Source: Cloacibacterium rupense
GTDB lineage: Bacteria; Bacteroidota; Bacteroidia; Flavobacteriales; Weeksellaceae
Assembly: GCF_014645495.1 (NCBI RefSeq)
Contig: NZ_BMLV01000004.1
Span: 124,001 to 188,000 of the forward strand
Direction: 5' to 3'
DNA: 64,000 nucleotides
The notes beneath the pieces were generated by a model. The model ran no database searches. It had not been told where the DNA came from and was given only the letters and a program-made list of their open reading frames with translations. Shown piece after piece: positions 25,908 to 35,412 of this stretch. How positions within the stretch are numbered: the first letter of the stretch is position 1; every line of letters starts with the position of its first letter. Both the position numbers and the translations under genes were made by a program.

Positions 25908-25935
25908 AAAAAAACCGCTTCAAAATGAAGCGGTT
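25908..25935 (-). terminator. Terminator after the DUF937-OmpA gene
   Basis: The 10-bp stem AACCGCTTCA / TGAAGCGGTT is followed on the minus strand by a run of seven T. It sits between this gene and the mntH promoter. Confidence 0.85.
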
Positions 25936-25956
25936 GATTAGATAATAAACCTAATT

Positions 25957-27225
25957 TTATTTTGCGAATCTGATAGCCATTTTTCTGTCTACAGCTCTTT
26001 CTTCATTAGAAGCTTCTGCAGGAACAGTTGCAAACTGACTTCCGTAACCTTCTGCGCTTAGAACTTGTGCTCCAACTCCAGCTTTAGTTAAAGCCGCTTT
26101 TATGAATTCTGCTCTTGCCTGAGAAAGTTTCACATTTTCTGCTTCATTTCCTGTTTTGTCGGTATAACCACCAATCTTAATTTTTACATCAGGATATGCT
26201 TTTAAAATAGCCACTAGGTTATCAATTTGTACTTGTGATCCATCTTCTAATTGGTCAGATTTTCCTATTTTGAAATTTACTTTATCAAAACTGTACCATT
26301 TATCTTTCAATGCATTATCATCTTTGGCATTTTTGTATCCATCAGTTTTTAGGAAACTGATTAATTGGTCTTCCATTCCGCCCAGATATCCTTTTAATTT
26401 TAAACCATTTAAATCAATATCAGTATCTGTTTTGGCTTCAGTTATTACAGCAGCCATAGAATCATCGGCGGCTACAGCCATAGAGTCTACAGTTGGAACA
26501 ATGTTTGTTGAGCTATCTTTTTTCTCACATTGTTTCCATAAAAACCAAGCAACTAAACCAAGTAATAATAAAGGCAATAACCATTTCCAGAAACCGCCAC
26601 CATTATCATTATTATCATTAGAGTAGGTAGGGGTAGTTTTTGGGATTTCTTTTTTTATATCAGAAAAGGTGTCTGCAACTTTAGTGGCAGTAGCAGAAAC
26701 TTCTTGTTTAGCTTCTCCAAAAAGATTACCAAGGCCTAAAGAACCAAGTGATAAGCCTGCAGGAAGTAAAGAAGAAATCAATCCTTTTTGTTCACCTAAT
26801 AAATCAGAAATACCAGATGTAGTTAAATTGTGTTTTTGGGCATAACCGCCTACTGAGCCAAGTGTGGCACCAGTTACTAAATTTAATAAGGAGCCTACAG
26901 AAGAATTACTAACTCCTGAGTGTCCAGAGATAAGACTTAATAATCCATTTAGTTTATCACCAAAAATTGCAGAAATTACAGATGTAATGAGTGAATTATT
27001 TGATGTGTTTCCCAATAAATTGTTTAAAATTCCCGAAGAATTTGCTCCCAAAATTGCATCCAAGACCGTTGGATTTTTAGAATTACTAGCTAAACCACCA
27101 ATTACAGCTGGTAGTAAACCGCTTATGGCTTTAGAGATTCCTGATTCGCTTTCACCTAGTTGTGATGCGGCATTCGTGATAAGTTCAGGACTTAATTGTC
27201 CTTTAATTAATTCAATAATTGACAT
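25957..27225 (-). CDS. DUF937-OmpA fusion protein
   Basis: This 422-residue protein has three parts. Residues about 1-190 are Gly/Ser/Leu-rich DUF937 (IIELIKGQLSPELITNAASQLG, LPAVIGGLASNSKNPTVLDAIL). A Thr/Lys linker leads to a single membrane helix, FWKWLLPLLLLGLVAWFLW (about 211-230). The C-terminal 110 residues are an OmpA peptidoglycan-binding domain with IGGYTDKTGNEAENVKLSQARAE and AEGYGSQF. No signal peptide is present, so the helix probably places the OmpA domain in the periplasm and DUF937 in the cytoplasm. Single-gene unit with terminator. Function is unknown. Confidence 0.88.
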   Translation of the reverse strand: MSIIELIKGQLSPELITNAASQLGESESGISKAISGLLPAVIGGLASNSKNPTVLDAILGANSSGILNNLLGNTSNNSLITSVISAIFGDKLNGLLSLISGHSGVSNSSVGSLLNLVTGATLGSVGGYAQKHNLTTSGISDLLGEQKGLISSLLPAGLSLGSLGLGNLFGEAKQEVSATATKVADTFSDIKKEIPKTTPTYSNDNNDNGGGFWKWLLPLLLLGLVAWFLWKQCEKKDSSTNIVPTVDSMAVAADDSMAAVITEAKTDTDIDLNGLKLKGYLGGMEDQLISFLKTDGYKNAKDDNALKDKWYSFDKVNFKIGKSDQLEDGSQVQIDNLVAILKAYPDVKIKIGGYTDKTGNEAENVKLSQARAEFIKAALTKAGVGAQVLSAEGYGSQFATVPAEASNEERAVDRKMAIRFAK

Positions 27226-27304
27226 AATAATTTGATTTTTGGTTATTTTACTAAAGATAATAAATAATTCTGAAAATCAAGTAAATAGCCTAATTATTTT
27301 AATT

Positions 27305-27358
27305 AAAAAAAATCCTCAATCCTTAAAAAAAATGAAATTTTCTTTGAGGATCGAGGAT
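27305..27358 (-). terminator. Terminator after proS
   Basis: On the minus strand ATCCTCGATCCT pairs with AGGATTGAGGAT (one wobble) around an A/T-rich loop, then eight T residues follow. Confidence 0.8.
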
Positions 27359-27380
27359 AAGAGAAATTATTTATAAGTAA

Positions 27381-28856
27381 TTAATATGCTTTCGCGAAAA
27401 GAACTCTCTTGTCAGAAGGTTTTCCAGTGATAAGAGAAACTCCTTGTTCTTCTTCTGCATCTAGAGGAATACATCTTATGGTCGCTTTGGTTTCTTCTTT
27501 TATTTGTTCTTCTTCTTCGGCAGTTCCGTCCCAATGCGCAGAGATGAAACCTCCTTTTTCTTCTAAGACTTTTTTAAATTCTTCGTAAGATTCTACTTTG
27601 GTAATATGCTCGTTTCTGTAAGTTTCTGCTTTCTTGTAAATGTCATTTTGAACAGTTATCAATAGTTCTTCGATATAATCTTCTATGTTTTCTAGAGAAC
27701 GAACTTCTTTAGTTAAATTATCCCTTCTTGCAATTTCTACGGTTTTATTTTCTAAATCTCTTGCGCCCATTGCTATTCTTAATGGTACCCCTTTTAGTTC
27801 ATACTCTGCAAATTTCCAACCTGGTTTGTATTCTGTTCTGTCATCATATTTTACAGAAATTCCTTTTGCTTTCAATTTATCGAAAATATCGTTGGCTACT
27901 TTTGAAATCTCAGCTAATTGTTCTTCTCCTTTAAAAATAGGAACAATAACTACCTGAATTGGAGCTAATTTCGGAGGAAGTACCAATCCGAAATCATCAG
28001 AATGCGTCATAATTAAAGCACCCATTAATCTGGTAGAAACTCCCCAAGAAGTAGCCCATGCAAATTCTTGTTTTCCTTCTCTATTGGTGAATTTTACGTC
28101 AAATGCTTTAGCGAAATTCTGTCCAAGGAAGTGAGAGGTTCCTGCTTGTAGCGCTTTTCCATCTTGCATCATGGCTTCAATACAGTAAGTTTCGTCTGCA
28201 CCAGCAAATCTTTCGGTTGGGGTTTTAAGCCCTTTGATTACAGGAATAGCCATGAAATTTTCTACCACATCAGCATAAACTTCTAACATTTTTTCGGTTT
28301 CTTCTACAGCTTCTTCTCTAGTAGCGTGTGCAGTATGCCCTTCTTGCCATAGAAATTCTGCGGTTCTTAGGAAAAGTCTGGTTCTCATTTCCCATCTTAC
28401 TACGTTTGCCCATTGGTTGATAAGAATGGGTAAATCACGGTAAGATTGTATCCAAGATTTATAAGTATTCCAGATGATTGCTTCAGAAGTAGGTCTTACA
28501 ATAAGTTCTTCTTCTAATTTAGCTTCAGGGTCTACAATTAATTTATGAGGATTGTTTGGGTCAGTTTTTAATCTGTAATGCGTTACTACAGCACATTCTT
28601 TGGCAAAACCTTCTGCGTTTTTTTCTTCTGCTTCAAATAGACTTTTCGGGACGAAGAGTGGGAAGTAAGCATTTTGGTGACCTGTTTCTTTGAATTTTTT
28701 GTCTAATTCTGCTTGAATTTTTTCCCAAATTGCATAACCGTAGGGTTTAATCACCATACTACCTCTAACCCCTGAGTTTTCTGCTAAATCTGCTTTTACT
28801 ACAAGTTCGTTATACCATTTACTGTAATCTTCATTCCTTGTTGTTAATTTTGCCAT
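27381..28856 (-). CDS. proS: Prolyl-tRNA synthetase (short, archaeal/eukaryotic-like type)
   Basis: This 491-residue class II synthetase charges tRNA-Pro. Motif 2 is visible around [27 protein letters not shown], and motif 3 around [39 protein letters not shown] matches the proline pocket. There is no YbaK-like editing insert. The C-terminal domain ends [16 protein letters not shown]. The length and lack of insert fit the ProS3 form used by Bacteroidetes. The gene stands alone. Confidence 0.97.
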   Translation of the reverse strand: MAKLTTRNEDYSKWYNELVVKADLAENSGVRGSMVIKPYGYAIWEKIQAELDKKFKETGHQNAYFPLFVPKSLFEAEEKNAEGFAKECAVVTHYRLKTDPNNPHKLIVDPEAKLEEELIVRPTSEAIIWNTYKSWIQSYRDLPILINQWANVVRWEMRTRLFLRTAEFLWQEGHTAHATREEAVEETEKMLEVYADVVENFMAIPVIKGLKTPTERFAGADETYCIEAMMQDGKALQAGTSHFLGQNFAKAFDVKFTNREGKQEFAWATSWGVSTRLMGALIMTHSDDFGLVLPPKLAPIQVVIVPIFKGEEQLAEISKVANDIFDKLKAKGISVKYDDRTEYKPGWKFAEYELKGVPLRIAMGARDLENKTVEIARRDNLTKEVRSLENIEDYIEELLITVQNDIYKKAETYRNEHITKVESYEEFKKVLEEKGGFISAHWDGTAEEEEQIKEETKATIRCIPLDAEEEQGVSLITGKPSDKRVLFAKAY

Positions 28857-29000
28857 GTTTTAATTAAATTTTAACTTTTTATTTGCTAGTCAATCTAATG
28901 ATAAATTGTATTTTTGGTTAAATTTTTATTACTAAAAGCATTTGGTATACTTTTGGTATTAATATTTGCAAAGATATAAATAAACTTAATCACATCTATC

Positions 29001-29981
29001 ATGAAAAATTCTACTTATAAAAACTTACTAAAGATTTTTAAATCAAAAGGTGTTTTAGCTGCTTCTGGTGGCTTGCTTTTGATTTCTTGTGGAGCGCAAA
29101 TGGGAGGATACACAGAAACAGATGGTGTTTACTATGATCCAAACAAAGATGTAATACCTGTGAGTGTTACTATACAAGATGATAATGTAGTAGGGGAGGA
29201 TTATTCTTATACTGACAATTCTACTAGCATTATAGAACAAAATCAACAAAATTTACAGGCTCAGAAAAATAAGTATCAAGATTGGAATAATACTTCTCAG
29301 TCTGATTGGGGACAATTTGCGGGTACAGAAACCAATTATAATAGTTGGGGCTGGAACGGCGGTATGTGGGGATGGGGAAATCCTTGGGGTATGGGATTCG
29401 GTTGGAACTCATGGAATTGGGGTCTAGGTTGGAATTCTTGGTATCCAGGTTGGAGCATGGGTTGGAACGTAGGTTTTGGCTGGGGCTGGAATGCAGGATG
29501 GAATTGGGGATATCCTTGGTATGGTTATAATCCTTATTGGGATCCGTTTTGGGGTGGTTACTATCCAGGATGGGGTGCTGGTTATCCTGGTTATTGGGGA
29601 AGACCAGCTAATTTTAAAAGAAGTGGTGCTGATTCTATAGTTAGAAATAACAATAGTTTTAACAATAATGGAAATAGAAACGGCTTCACAAGACCAGCTC
29701 CAAGTAACAATTCAAATAATCAAAACTCTATTAATAACAGTGGTTTTAGAAAAACTGGATTTGGAACTCCTAATTCTAATAGACCTTCTAATAATCAAAC
29801 TCAGCCTAATAGAAGTTTCAGAAGAACCGAAAATAATACACCTTCTCAGCAACCATCTTATTCACCACCTAGAAATGATGGTTTCAGAAATTCTGGAGGT
29901 TTCGGCGGAGGAAGCAGTTCTGGTGGCGGCATGAGAAGTTCTGGCGGCGGTGGCGGTTTCAGATCTGGCGGTTTTAGATAA
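29001..29981 (+). CDS. Trp/Gly/Asn-rich lipoprotein
   Basis: The 326-residue product has a long lipoprotein signal with lipobox LLISC (Cys30). Residues 95-199 hold 23 tryptophans among Gly, Asn, Tyr and Pro, as in GMWGWGNPWGMGFGWNSWNW. The tail (205-326) is Asn/Ser/Arg-rich, ending in glycine-serine repeats. It probably forms a low-complexity, aromatic-rich surface or periplasmic layer. Genes of this kind near proS are sometimes misnamed prolyl-tRNA synthetase; nothing here supports that. A FadL-like porin follows 33 bases downstream, so they are likely co-transcribed. Function unknown. Confidence 0.85.
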   Translation: MKNSTYKNLLKIFKSKGVLAASGGLLLISCGAQMGGYTETDGVYYDPNKDVIPVSVTIQDDNVVGEDYSYTDNSTSIIEQNQQNLQAQKNKYQDWNNTSQSDWGQFAGTETNYNSWGWNGGMWGWGNPWGMGFGWNSWNWGLGWNSWYPGWSMGWNVGFGWGWNAGWNWGYPWYGYNPYWDPFWGGYYPGWGAGYPGYWGRPANFKRSGADSIVRNNNSFNNNGNRNGFTRPAPSNNSNNQNSINNSGFRKTGFGTPNSNRPSNNQTQPNRSFRRTENNTPSQQPSYSPPRNDGFRNSGGFGGGSSSGGGMRSSGGGGGFRSGGFR

Positions 29982-30014
29982 AAGAAATATGTTTAATAAC
30001 TTTATATTATAAAT

Positions 30015-31451
30015 ATGATCAATAAAATTTCTTTACTTGCATTTTTATCTATAGGAGCTATATATTATGCTCAAGATGCATCTGTAATTAAAAATACTGC
30101 CGAAGTATATTCTGGTTCTAATTTCGGAGGAACTGCAAAATTTAATTCGATGGCTGGTTCTATGGGAGCTTTAGGAGGTGATTTATCTGCAATTACAGTA
30201 AACCCAGCAGGAACAGGAGTTTTTATTACAGGGGATGTGTCTGCAACACTAGCTGTGCAAGGAAATAAAAATAATTCTAATCTTTTTGGAAATAGTTTTG
30301 AGTCGTCTTATAACAATACCAATCTAGGACAGGCAGGTGGTGTAGTTTCTTTTGAAACGCAAAATAATTCTCCTTGGAAGTTTGTAAACTTAGCTTTTAA
30401 TTATAGTACAAAAAATATAGAAGATTATGTACAAACGCCTGGCAATAGTAATATAAAAGATGCCGTACAATATTCTGATTCTAATGGCAATACTGTAGAT
30501 GATTTCTTAGTTTACAATGGTCACGCTTATGATAGAACAGGTACTGTTTCGAATCTTAATGTTTCCTTGGGAGGCAATTATGATAACAGAATTTATCTAG
30601 GAGCAGGATTAAATTTCAAAAGTGCAGAACTAGACCAGTCTGATTTTTTCCAATTGCAATTACAAAATTTAGGAGAATATGCTTACTACAACAAGCAATA
30701 TACACCTTACAGAGAGGCTTCTAATGGTTTTTCTGCATCTGTTGGGGTTATTGGTAAACTCAATAATAATATAAGATTAGGAGCTGCAATAGAGTCACCT
30801 ACATTTTGGAACTTAACTAGAACCTATGTCGAGTATGGCTTTAATACTAATAATAGTGTAGTTTCTGAAGTTTTTGATGAAACTAGAAAATTAACCACCC
30901 CAATGAAACTTACCTTAAGTGGTGCTTTAGTCGCAAGCAAAAATTTTGCGGTGAATGTTGACTATACTTTGGGACTTACCAAGCCAAAATATAAAGTACA
31001 AGGCCCAGCCGAAGATCAATTAAATGATTATTTTTCTTCTGATTACAAGAATATTTCAGATTTGAGAATTGGAGCAGAGTACAGACTTGGCGGATTTAGA
31101 TTAAGAGGTGGTTATGGTATAGAAGGTAATCCTTTTGATACTGGTTCTCTTCAATCTTTTAACTCTGCTGGAACTTCGGGTTCTAATTCCTATAATTCAC
31201 TTTTTATAGGAAAAAGACAAACTTTGGCAGGTGGTTTAGGTTATGATTTCAAATCATTTTATGTAGATGCAGGTGTACAAAGCATTACTGCAACTTATGA
31301 TAATCCTTTCTTCGGAGGCGATTATGCAGTAACTATTGATAATGGATTTTCTGTAACTGATGGTGACGGAATCAATAATTCTACAAGTATAGTTTCTGAA
31401 GTGAAAAATACAAGAACCAATTTCTTTGTAACTGTAGGTTGGAAATTCTAA
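30015..31451 (+). CDS. FadL/OMPP1-like outer-membrane transporter
   Basis: This 478-residue protein has a signal peptide ending YYAQ. The N-terminal plug and first strands read FNSMAGSMGALGGDLSAITVNPAGTGVF, the hallmark of FadL/TodX-like hydrophobic-compound channels. Many amphipathic strands follow, with the C-terminal TRTNFFVTVGWKF. Members take up long-chain fatty acids or aromatic hydrocarbons. It follows the Trp-rich lipoprotein closely, and the two may work together at the outer membrane. The substrate is unknown. Confidence 0.9.
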   Translation: MINKISLLAFLSIGAIYYAQDASVIKNTAEVYSGSNFGGTAKFNSMAGSMGALGGDLSAITVNPAGTGVFITGDVSATLAVQGNKNNSNLFGNSFESSYNNTNLGQAGGVVSFETQNNSPWKFVNLAFNYSTKNIEDYVQTPGNSNIKDAVQYSDSNGNTVDDFLVYNGHAYDRTGTVSNLNVSLGGNYDNRIYLGAGLNFKSAELDQSDFFQLQLQNLGEYAYYNKQYTPYREASNGFSASVGVIGKLNNNIRLGAAIESPTFWNLTRTYVEYGFNTNNSVVSEVFDETRKLTTPMKLTLSGALVASKNFAVNVDYTLGLTKPKYKVQGPAEDQLNDYFSSDYKNISDLRIGAEYRLGGFRLRGGYGIEGNPFDTGSLQSFNSAGTSGSNSYNSLFIGKRQTLAGGLGYDFKSFYVDAGVQSITATYDNPFFGGDYAVTIDNGFSVTDGDGINNSTSIVSEVKNTRTNFFVTVGWKF

Positions 31452-31478
31452 TCACTTTAACATTGTAATAAAATAATA

Positions 31479-31506
31479 AAACTCCTGAATTTTTTCAGGA
31501 GTTTTT
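31479..31506. terminator. Bidirectional terminator between convergent genes
   Basis: An 11-bp stem AAACTCCTGAA / TTCAGGAGTTT with a TTTT loop, flanked by A and T runs, between the FadL-like gene (+) and the ZIP gene (-). Confidence 0.85.
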
Positions 31507-31522
31507 GCTTTTAAATGTTTTT

Positions 31523-32215
31523 CTAATGCCCATGGAAAAAATGATTGATTAATGCGAGACCAACTCCCGCAATGACCAGTGATATCTTCATCCAATCCAT
31601 TTTGTGGTTCTTATTGCTTTCAAAAATGATTACTGAAGAAATATGTAAAAAAATACCGCCTACCAAAGCTAGAAAGTAATTCTGTAAATTCGGATTGAAA
31701 TAATCCCCAAATAGCATTCCGAGTGGTGATGCTAAAGCAAAGATAGAAACAATGATCCAAGATGTTTTGGTAGAATTTTTCTGACCTAATAAAAATGCGC
31801 CTAAAATAAACGAAATGGGCAAGTTGTGAAATACAATACCTAATAAATAGGGAGAACTAACTTGATTGATATTCGCCAATGGTATTCCCTCTAAAAACGC
31901 ATGAATAAACATTCCAAACATCAGTGCTATTGGTAAAATGCTTTTTTCTTCATGATGATGATGGAAATGCCCATGCTCAAAACCTTTGGTTAGACTTTCT
32001 AAAATCATCTGAAGTAAAACCCCTGCAATAATCCAAATTCCAATATTATGGTCTGAAGAAGAATAAACTTCAGGAAAGACTTCTATTACACAAACTGCAA
32101 TCAGAAATCCGGCGCTTAGAATCAATAGATTTTTAGCAAATTTCTCGTTTCCTCCGAAGTATTTCCCCAGAAAAACACCAATAATTACACTTAATATGAG
32201 TAGCGTGATAATCAT
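31523..32215 (-). CDS. ZIP-family metal transporter
   Basis: This 230-residue protein has eight predicted helices. A His-rich loop (FEHGHFHHHHEE, about 78-90) precedes helix 4 IHAFLEGIPLAN and helix 5 IVFHNLPISFILGAFLL, the two helices that carry the metal site in ZIP proteins. It probably imports zinc or another divalent metal into the cytoplasm. A methyltransferase gene ends 33 bases upstream on the same strand. No operator like that of mntH is seen. Confidence 0.93.
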   Translation of the reverse strand: MIITLLILSVIIGVFLGKYFGGNEKFAKNLLILSAGFLIAVCVIEVFPEVYSSSDHNIGIWIIAGVLLQMILESLTKGFEHGHFHHHHEEKSILPIALMFGMFIHAFLEGIPLANINQVSSPYLLGIVFHNLPISFILGAFLLGQKNSTKTSWIIVSIFALASPLGMLFGDYFNPNLQNYFLALVGGIFLHISSVIIFESNKNHKMDWMKISLVIAGVGLALINHFFHGH

Positions 32216-32248
32216 TTTTAGATTTATGATTTCAAATTTGAGATTTAA

Positions 32249-33001
32249 TTATTTAGTTTTATATTTAAACTGAAAAATACATCTTGGTGATGTTTCTCTA
32301 TCAAAACTGTCGAGATTATAATTTCCCCATATTTTGATGACTTCAAAACCACAATTTTCTGCTAATGCTTTTATTTGTTCTAAAGTACTTAGTTTTACCT
32401 TCTCAAAATAGTGAAAATCTTTTCCTTCATCTTCGAAGTAGATATCCTTAATCACATAATTTTCTTCAATTCTTTTTTTGATTTTAAAATCTAGGTCACC
32501 TTTTTTTACATCGGTTTCAGGAATTAAAGTGTTTTTTACAAATTTTTCATTCAAAAAATCTAAAATGAAAATTCCATCTTTTTTTAAGACATTTTTTACC
32601 GATTGGAAAACTTTTTTATCCTCTTCCTCATCATCAAAATAGCCAAAACTGGTAAAAAGATTAAAAACAGCATCTACTTTTTCTGCACAAATTTCAGGGT
32701 AGAGTTCGTTTCTCATATCATGAACTTTAAAGGTCAAACTGTGTGGAGTAGAAGTTTCAAACTTTTTATTATGTAGAATACTTTCTTCTGATAAATCTAC
32801 GCCCAAAACTTCATAACCTAATTGATGCAGGAAAACAGAATGTCTCCCTTTGCCACAAGCCAAATCTATAATTTTTGATTCGTTAGGTAGTTGTAACTCT
32901 TTGGTAAGATGTGTAATGAAATTTTCTGCTTCTACAAAGTCTCTATCTTTGTATAAAATATGATAATATGGCGTATTAAACCAGTCTTCGAACCAACTCA
33001 T
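32249..33001 (-). CDS. Class I SAM-dependent methyltransferase
   Basis: The 250-residue protein begins MSWFEDWFNTPYYHILYKDRD, typical of a bacterial methyltransferase group of unknown substrate. Motif I is KIIDLACGKGRHSVFL, followed by an acidic residue in VLGVDLSEESI, and the motif IV region is DAVFNLFTSFGYF. Substrate cannot be assigned; small-molecule or lipid methylation is possible. It precedes the ZIP gene on the same strand, with a gap of 33 bases, and follows a glycosyltransferase. Confidence 0.9.
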   Translation of the reverse strand: MSWFEDWFNTPYYHILYKDRDFVEAENFITHLTKELQLPNESKIIDLACGKGRHSVFLHQLGYEVLGVDLSEESILHNKKFETSTPHSLTFKVHDMRNELYPEICAEKVDAVFNLFTSFGYFDDEEEDKKVFQSVKNVLKKDGIFILDFLNEKFVKNTLIPETDVKKGDLDFKIKKRIEENYVIKDIYFEDEGKDFHYFEKVKLSTLEQIKALAENCGFEVIKIWGNYNLDSFDRETSPRCIFQFKYKTK

Positions 33002-33050
33002 ATTGCAAAATTAGGTATTTTTATTGAATGAAAAGTGAATGATAGAAAAA

Positions 33051-34055
33051 TTACTTTTGATGAAAATGCTTCGGGAAAGCATCTTCTGGTTTCATTTTAA
33101 GAATGTTGAGCTTAACCCATGATTCTAAAAATCCGTATCCATAAGAAAACATTTGGATGTATGTAGTAATAATGGCTTGTGCCGCAATTGCTAGATTCTT
33201 AGTCAAATACAAAGCGTGGAAAAAAATAACCACAGTGTAAAAGCCGTAACAAGCCAAAACAAAACCTTTGTGAAGCAGAAAATATTCTAAAATTCCTGCC
33301 ACATATCCCAATAAAAATAACGTAGGAAACCAAAAAGTAGGCTTCACGTAATTAGGATGTCTTTGGTTAAGAATAGGTCTTGCACAACCAAATTGATAAA
33401 CTTGTTTTGAGAATTTTCCTAAATCTGTACGGCGCTTGTGATAAACACCAATGTTATCAAAAAAAGCTGTTTGATAGCCGTTTTCCCAAATTGTCATTGA
33501 TAAATCTGGATCTTCGCCAATTCTCATTTCAGAGAAACCGCCAATTTTTAAGAAAATTTCTTTGTTCACTCCCATGTTGAAGCTTCTTGGCTGAAATCTT
33601 GTCACTGCTTTTTTACTGCCTCTAATTCCGCCAGTGGTAAAAACCGAAGTCATAGAGTAGGAGATGGCTTTTTGTAAAATATTGAACCCTTTGTGTGCTT
33701 TATCTGCACCTCCAAAAGCTGCACAATCTGTATTTTCTAGATTTTTTTTGATATTTTCTATGTAATCTTTTTCTACAATCACATCAGAATCTACAAAAAC
33801 CAACCAATCATTTTTGGCACGTTTTGCACCATAATTTCTAGAAAGTCCAGGTCCAGAATTTGTTTTTTTGAAATACTGAATATTTAGCATTTCCTTGAAA
33901 GTTTCTACCGTTGGTAATAAATCTACAGAAGAACCGTCATCTACAATAATCACTTCAAAATCTTTATCGGTTTGAGCAATCAAAGAGTTCAAAAGCTCGA
34001 ATAATTCGTCTTTTCTGTTGAATATTGCGATGATGATAGAGATGGTTTTTTGCAT
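33051..34055 (-). CDS. Family 2 glycosyltransferase
   Basis: This 334-residue membrane-associated enzyme has the GT-A domain at about 1-235: ISIIIAIFNRKDEL, IIVDDGSS, the metal-binding VFVDSDVIVEKDY and GGFSEMRIGEDPDLSMTIWENGY with the ED catalytic motif. Two or three membrane helices follow (WFPTLFLLGYVAGILEYFLL, VLACYGFYTVVIFFHALYL). It probably transfers a sugar to a cell-envelope polysaccharide or glycolipid on the cytoplasmic face. Acceptor and donor are unknown. Confidence 0.92.
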   Translation of the reverse strand: MQKTISIIIAIFNRKDELFELLNSLIAQTDKDFEVIIVDDGSSVDLLPTVETFKEMLNIQYFKKTNSGPGLSRNYGAKRAKNDWLVFVDSDVIVEKDYIENIKKNLENTDCAAFGGADKAHKGFNILQKAISYSMTSVFTTGGIRGSKKAVTRFQPRSFNMGVNKEIFLKIGGFSEMRIGEDPDLSMTIWENGYQTAFFDNIGVYHKRRTDLGKFSKQVYQFGCARPILNQRHPNYVKPTFWFPTLFLLGYVAGILEYFLLHKGFVLACYGFYTVVIFFHALYLTKNLAIAAQAIITTYIQMFSYGYGFLESWVKLNILKMKPEDAFPKHFHQK

Positions 34056-34111
34056 GTCACAAAAATAGTAGTTTCAAAATGATTTGAATCAATTTAGACC
34101 AAGAAATTCTA

Positions 34112-34119
34112 TAAATTTG
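34112..34119 (+). promoter_or_regulatory. -7 element of folP
   Basis: TAAATTTG is a perfect TAnnTTTG box ending 4 bases before the folP ATG, so the mRNA would be leaderless or nearly so. No -33 box at ideal spacing is seen. Confidence 0.5.
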
Positions 34120-34123
34120 CAGA

Positions 34124-34963
34124 ATGAATCATCAATCATCAAGCATTAATTATCATTCTATAAATTGTAGAGGAAAACTCATTGATTTATCTACACCAAA
34201 AATCATGGGGATTCTAAATCTGACACCAGATTCTTTTTCTGACGGTGGAAAATTTAATGATGAAAAAGCTGCACTTTTGCAAGCCGAAAAAATGATCAAA
34301 GAAGGTGCTGATTTTATTGATATTGGTGCTCAATCTACTCGTCCGAATGCAGAATTTCTTTCTGCTAAAGAAGAAATTTTGAGAATTGGAAAAACAATTT
34401 CTTTAATTAAAAAAGAATTCCCAGAAACATTGATTTCTTTAGATACTTTTTATTCAGAAGTTGTGAAATTTGGTTTTGATGAAGGAATTGATGTGGTGAA
34501 TGATATTTCTGGAGGTGATTTTGATGAAAATTTATTAAAAACGGTTGCGGAAACTAAACTTCCGTATATTTTAATGCACAGCAATTCTTCTTACGAAAAG
34601 ATGCACGAAAAAATTCAATACGAAGATATCATCATGAGTTTGAACTTTGAATTTCCAAAAAAAATCAATGAATTGAGAAAACTAGGAATAAATGATGTGA
34701 TTGTAGACCCAGGTTTTGGTTTCGGGAAAACTATTGAAAACCAATATCAAATGATTGATGAAGTAGAACATATCGGTTTCGGAGAATTTCCTTTGTTAAT
34801 CGGAATTTCTAGAAAGTCTTTTATTTATAAACCTTTAGGGAAACTCCCAACAGAAATTAACGAAGAAACGCAAAGCCTTCACCGAAAAGTTTTAGAAAAA
34901 GGTGCGAAAATTTTAAGAGTTCATGACGTTGCTGAAGCTAGAAATTTAGTGGGAGAGTTGTAG
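34124..34963 (+). CDS. folP: Dihydropteroate synthase
   Basis: This 279-residue TIM-barrel enzyme condenses p-aminobenzoate with dihydropterin pyrophosphate in folate synthesis and is the target of sulfonamides. Signature regions are MGILNLTPDSFSDGGKF, FIDIGAQSTRPNAE, VNDISGGDFD, VDPGFGFGK and LLIGISRKSFI. The stop codon TAG lies inside the left GTTGTAGA repeat that borders the next cassette. Single gene on the + strand between two minus-strand groups. Confidence 0.96.
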   Translation: MNHQSSSINYHSINCRGKLIDLSTPKIMGILNLTPDSFSDGGKFNDEKAALLQAEKMIKEGADFIDIGAQSTRPNAEFLSAKEEILRIGKTISLIKKEFPETLISLDTFYSEVVKFGFDEGIDVVNDISGGDFDENLLKTVAETKLPYILMHSNSSYEKMHEKIQYEDIIMSLNFEFPKKINELRKLGINDVIVDPGFGFGKTIENQYQMIDEVEHIGFGEFPLLIGISRKSFIYKPLGKLPTEINEETQSLHRKVLEKGAKILRVHDVAEARNLVGEL

Positions 34964-34988
34964 AGTTGTAGAGTTGTAGAATGGGAGA
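34954..34988 (+). repeat. Left arm of inverted repeats around the four-helix-bundle gene
   Basis: Three tandem copies of AGAGTTGT / TAGAGTTG-type octamers followed by AATGGGAGA. Its reverse complement matches 35413-35440 imperfectly. Confidence 0.7.
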
Positions 34989-34995
34989 TTTTTTA

Positions 34996-35382
34996 TTATT
35001 TTGAGGTGAAGTTTGTCCATTTTTCTACATTGTTAATCATATAAACTATCATTGCAATGATTTCGTTGTATTTTTCATTAAATATTCTAAATTGTTCTTC
35101 TGTAATATAGTTACAATGAAATGAATATTCCAGCCAAGTTTGTGTTTCTCTTGCTTCTCCTTCTGCATCTGTTAATTTTGAAACAAATGATTTAGGGTAT
35201 CTCCTTTTTCCCCAAGATTCTGATATATTTGCAGAAACAGAACGAGAAGAGCGCCTAATTTGATCGGTTAGTGAATATTTTTCTTCAATTGGAAATTTAA
35301 AGGAAATCTTAAAAATTTCCATTGCAACATCAAAAGATTTTTGATAAACTTTTAATTCAGTATGATATTTTATAATAGCCAT
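34996..35382 (-). CDS. Four-helix-bundle protein (23S rRNA IVS / Avd-like)
   Basis: This 128-residue protein matches the small four-helix-bundle family often encoded by intervening sequences in 23S rRNA genes: YHTELKVYQKSFDVAMEIF at the start, then EEKYSLTDQIRRSSRSVSANISESWGKR, the family signature, and AEGEARETQTWLEYSF. Here it lies in intergenic DNA between folP and an M28 peptidase gene, not in an rRNA gene. Imperfect inverted repeats of TCTACAACTCTAC type flank it. Members form pentamers or oligomers and may bind nucleic acid; the role is unknown. Confidence 0.9.
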   Translation of the reverse strand: MAIIKYHTELKVYQKSFDVAMEIFKISFKFPIEEKYSLTDQIRRSSRSVSANISESWGKRRYPKSFVSKLTDAEGEARETQTWLEYSFHCNYITEEQFRIFNEKYNEIIAMIVYMINNVEKWTNFTSK

Positions 35383-35412
35383 ATTCTCATATAATTAAAA
35401 CTTTCTACAATA

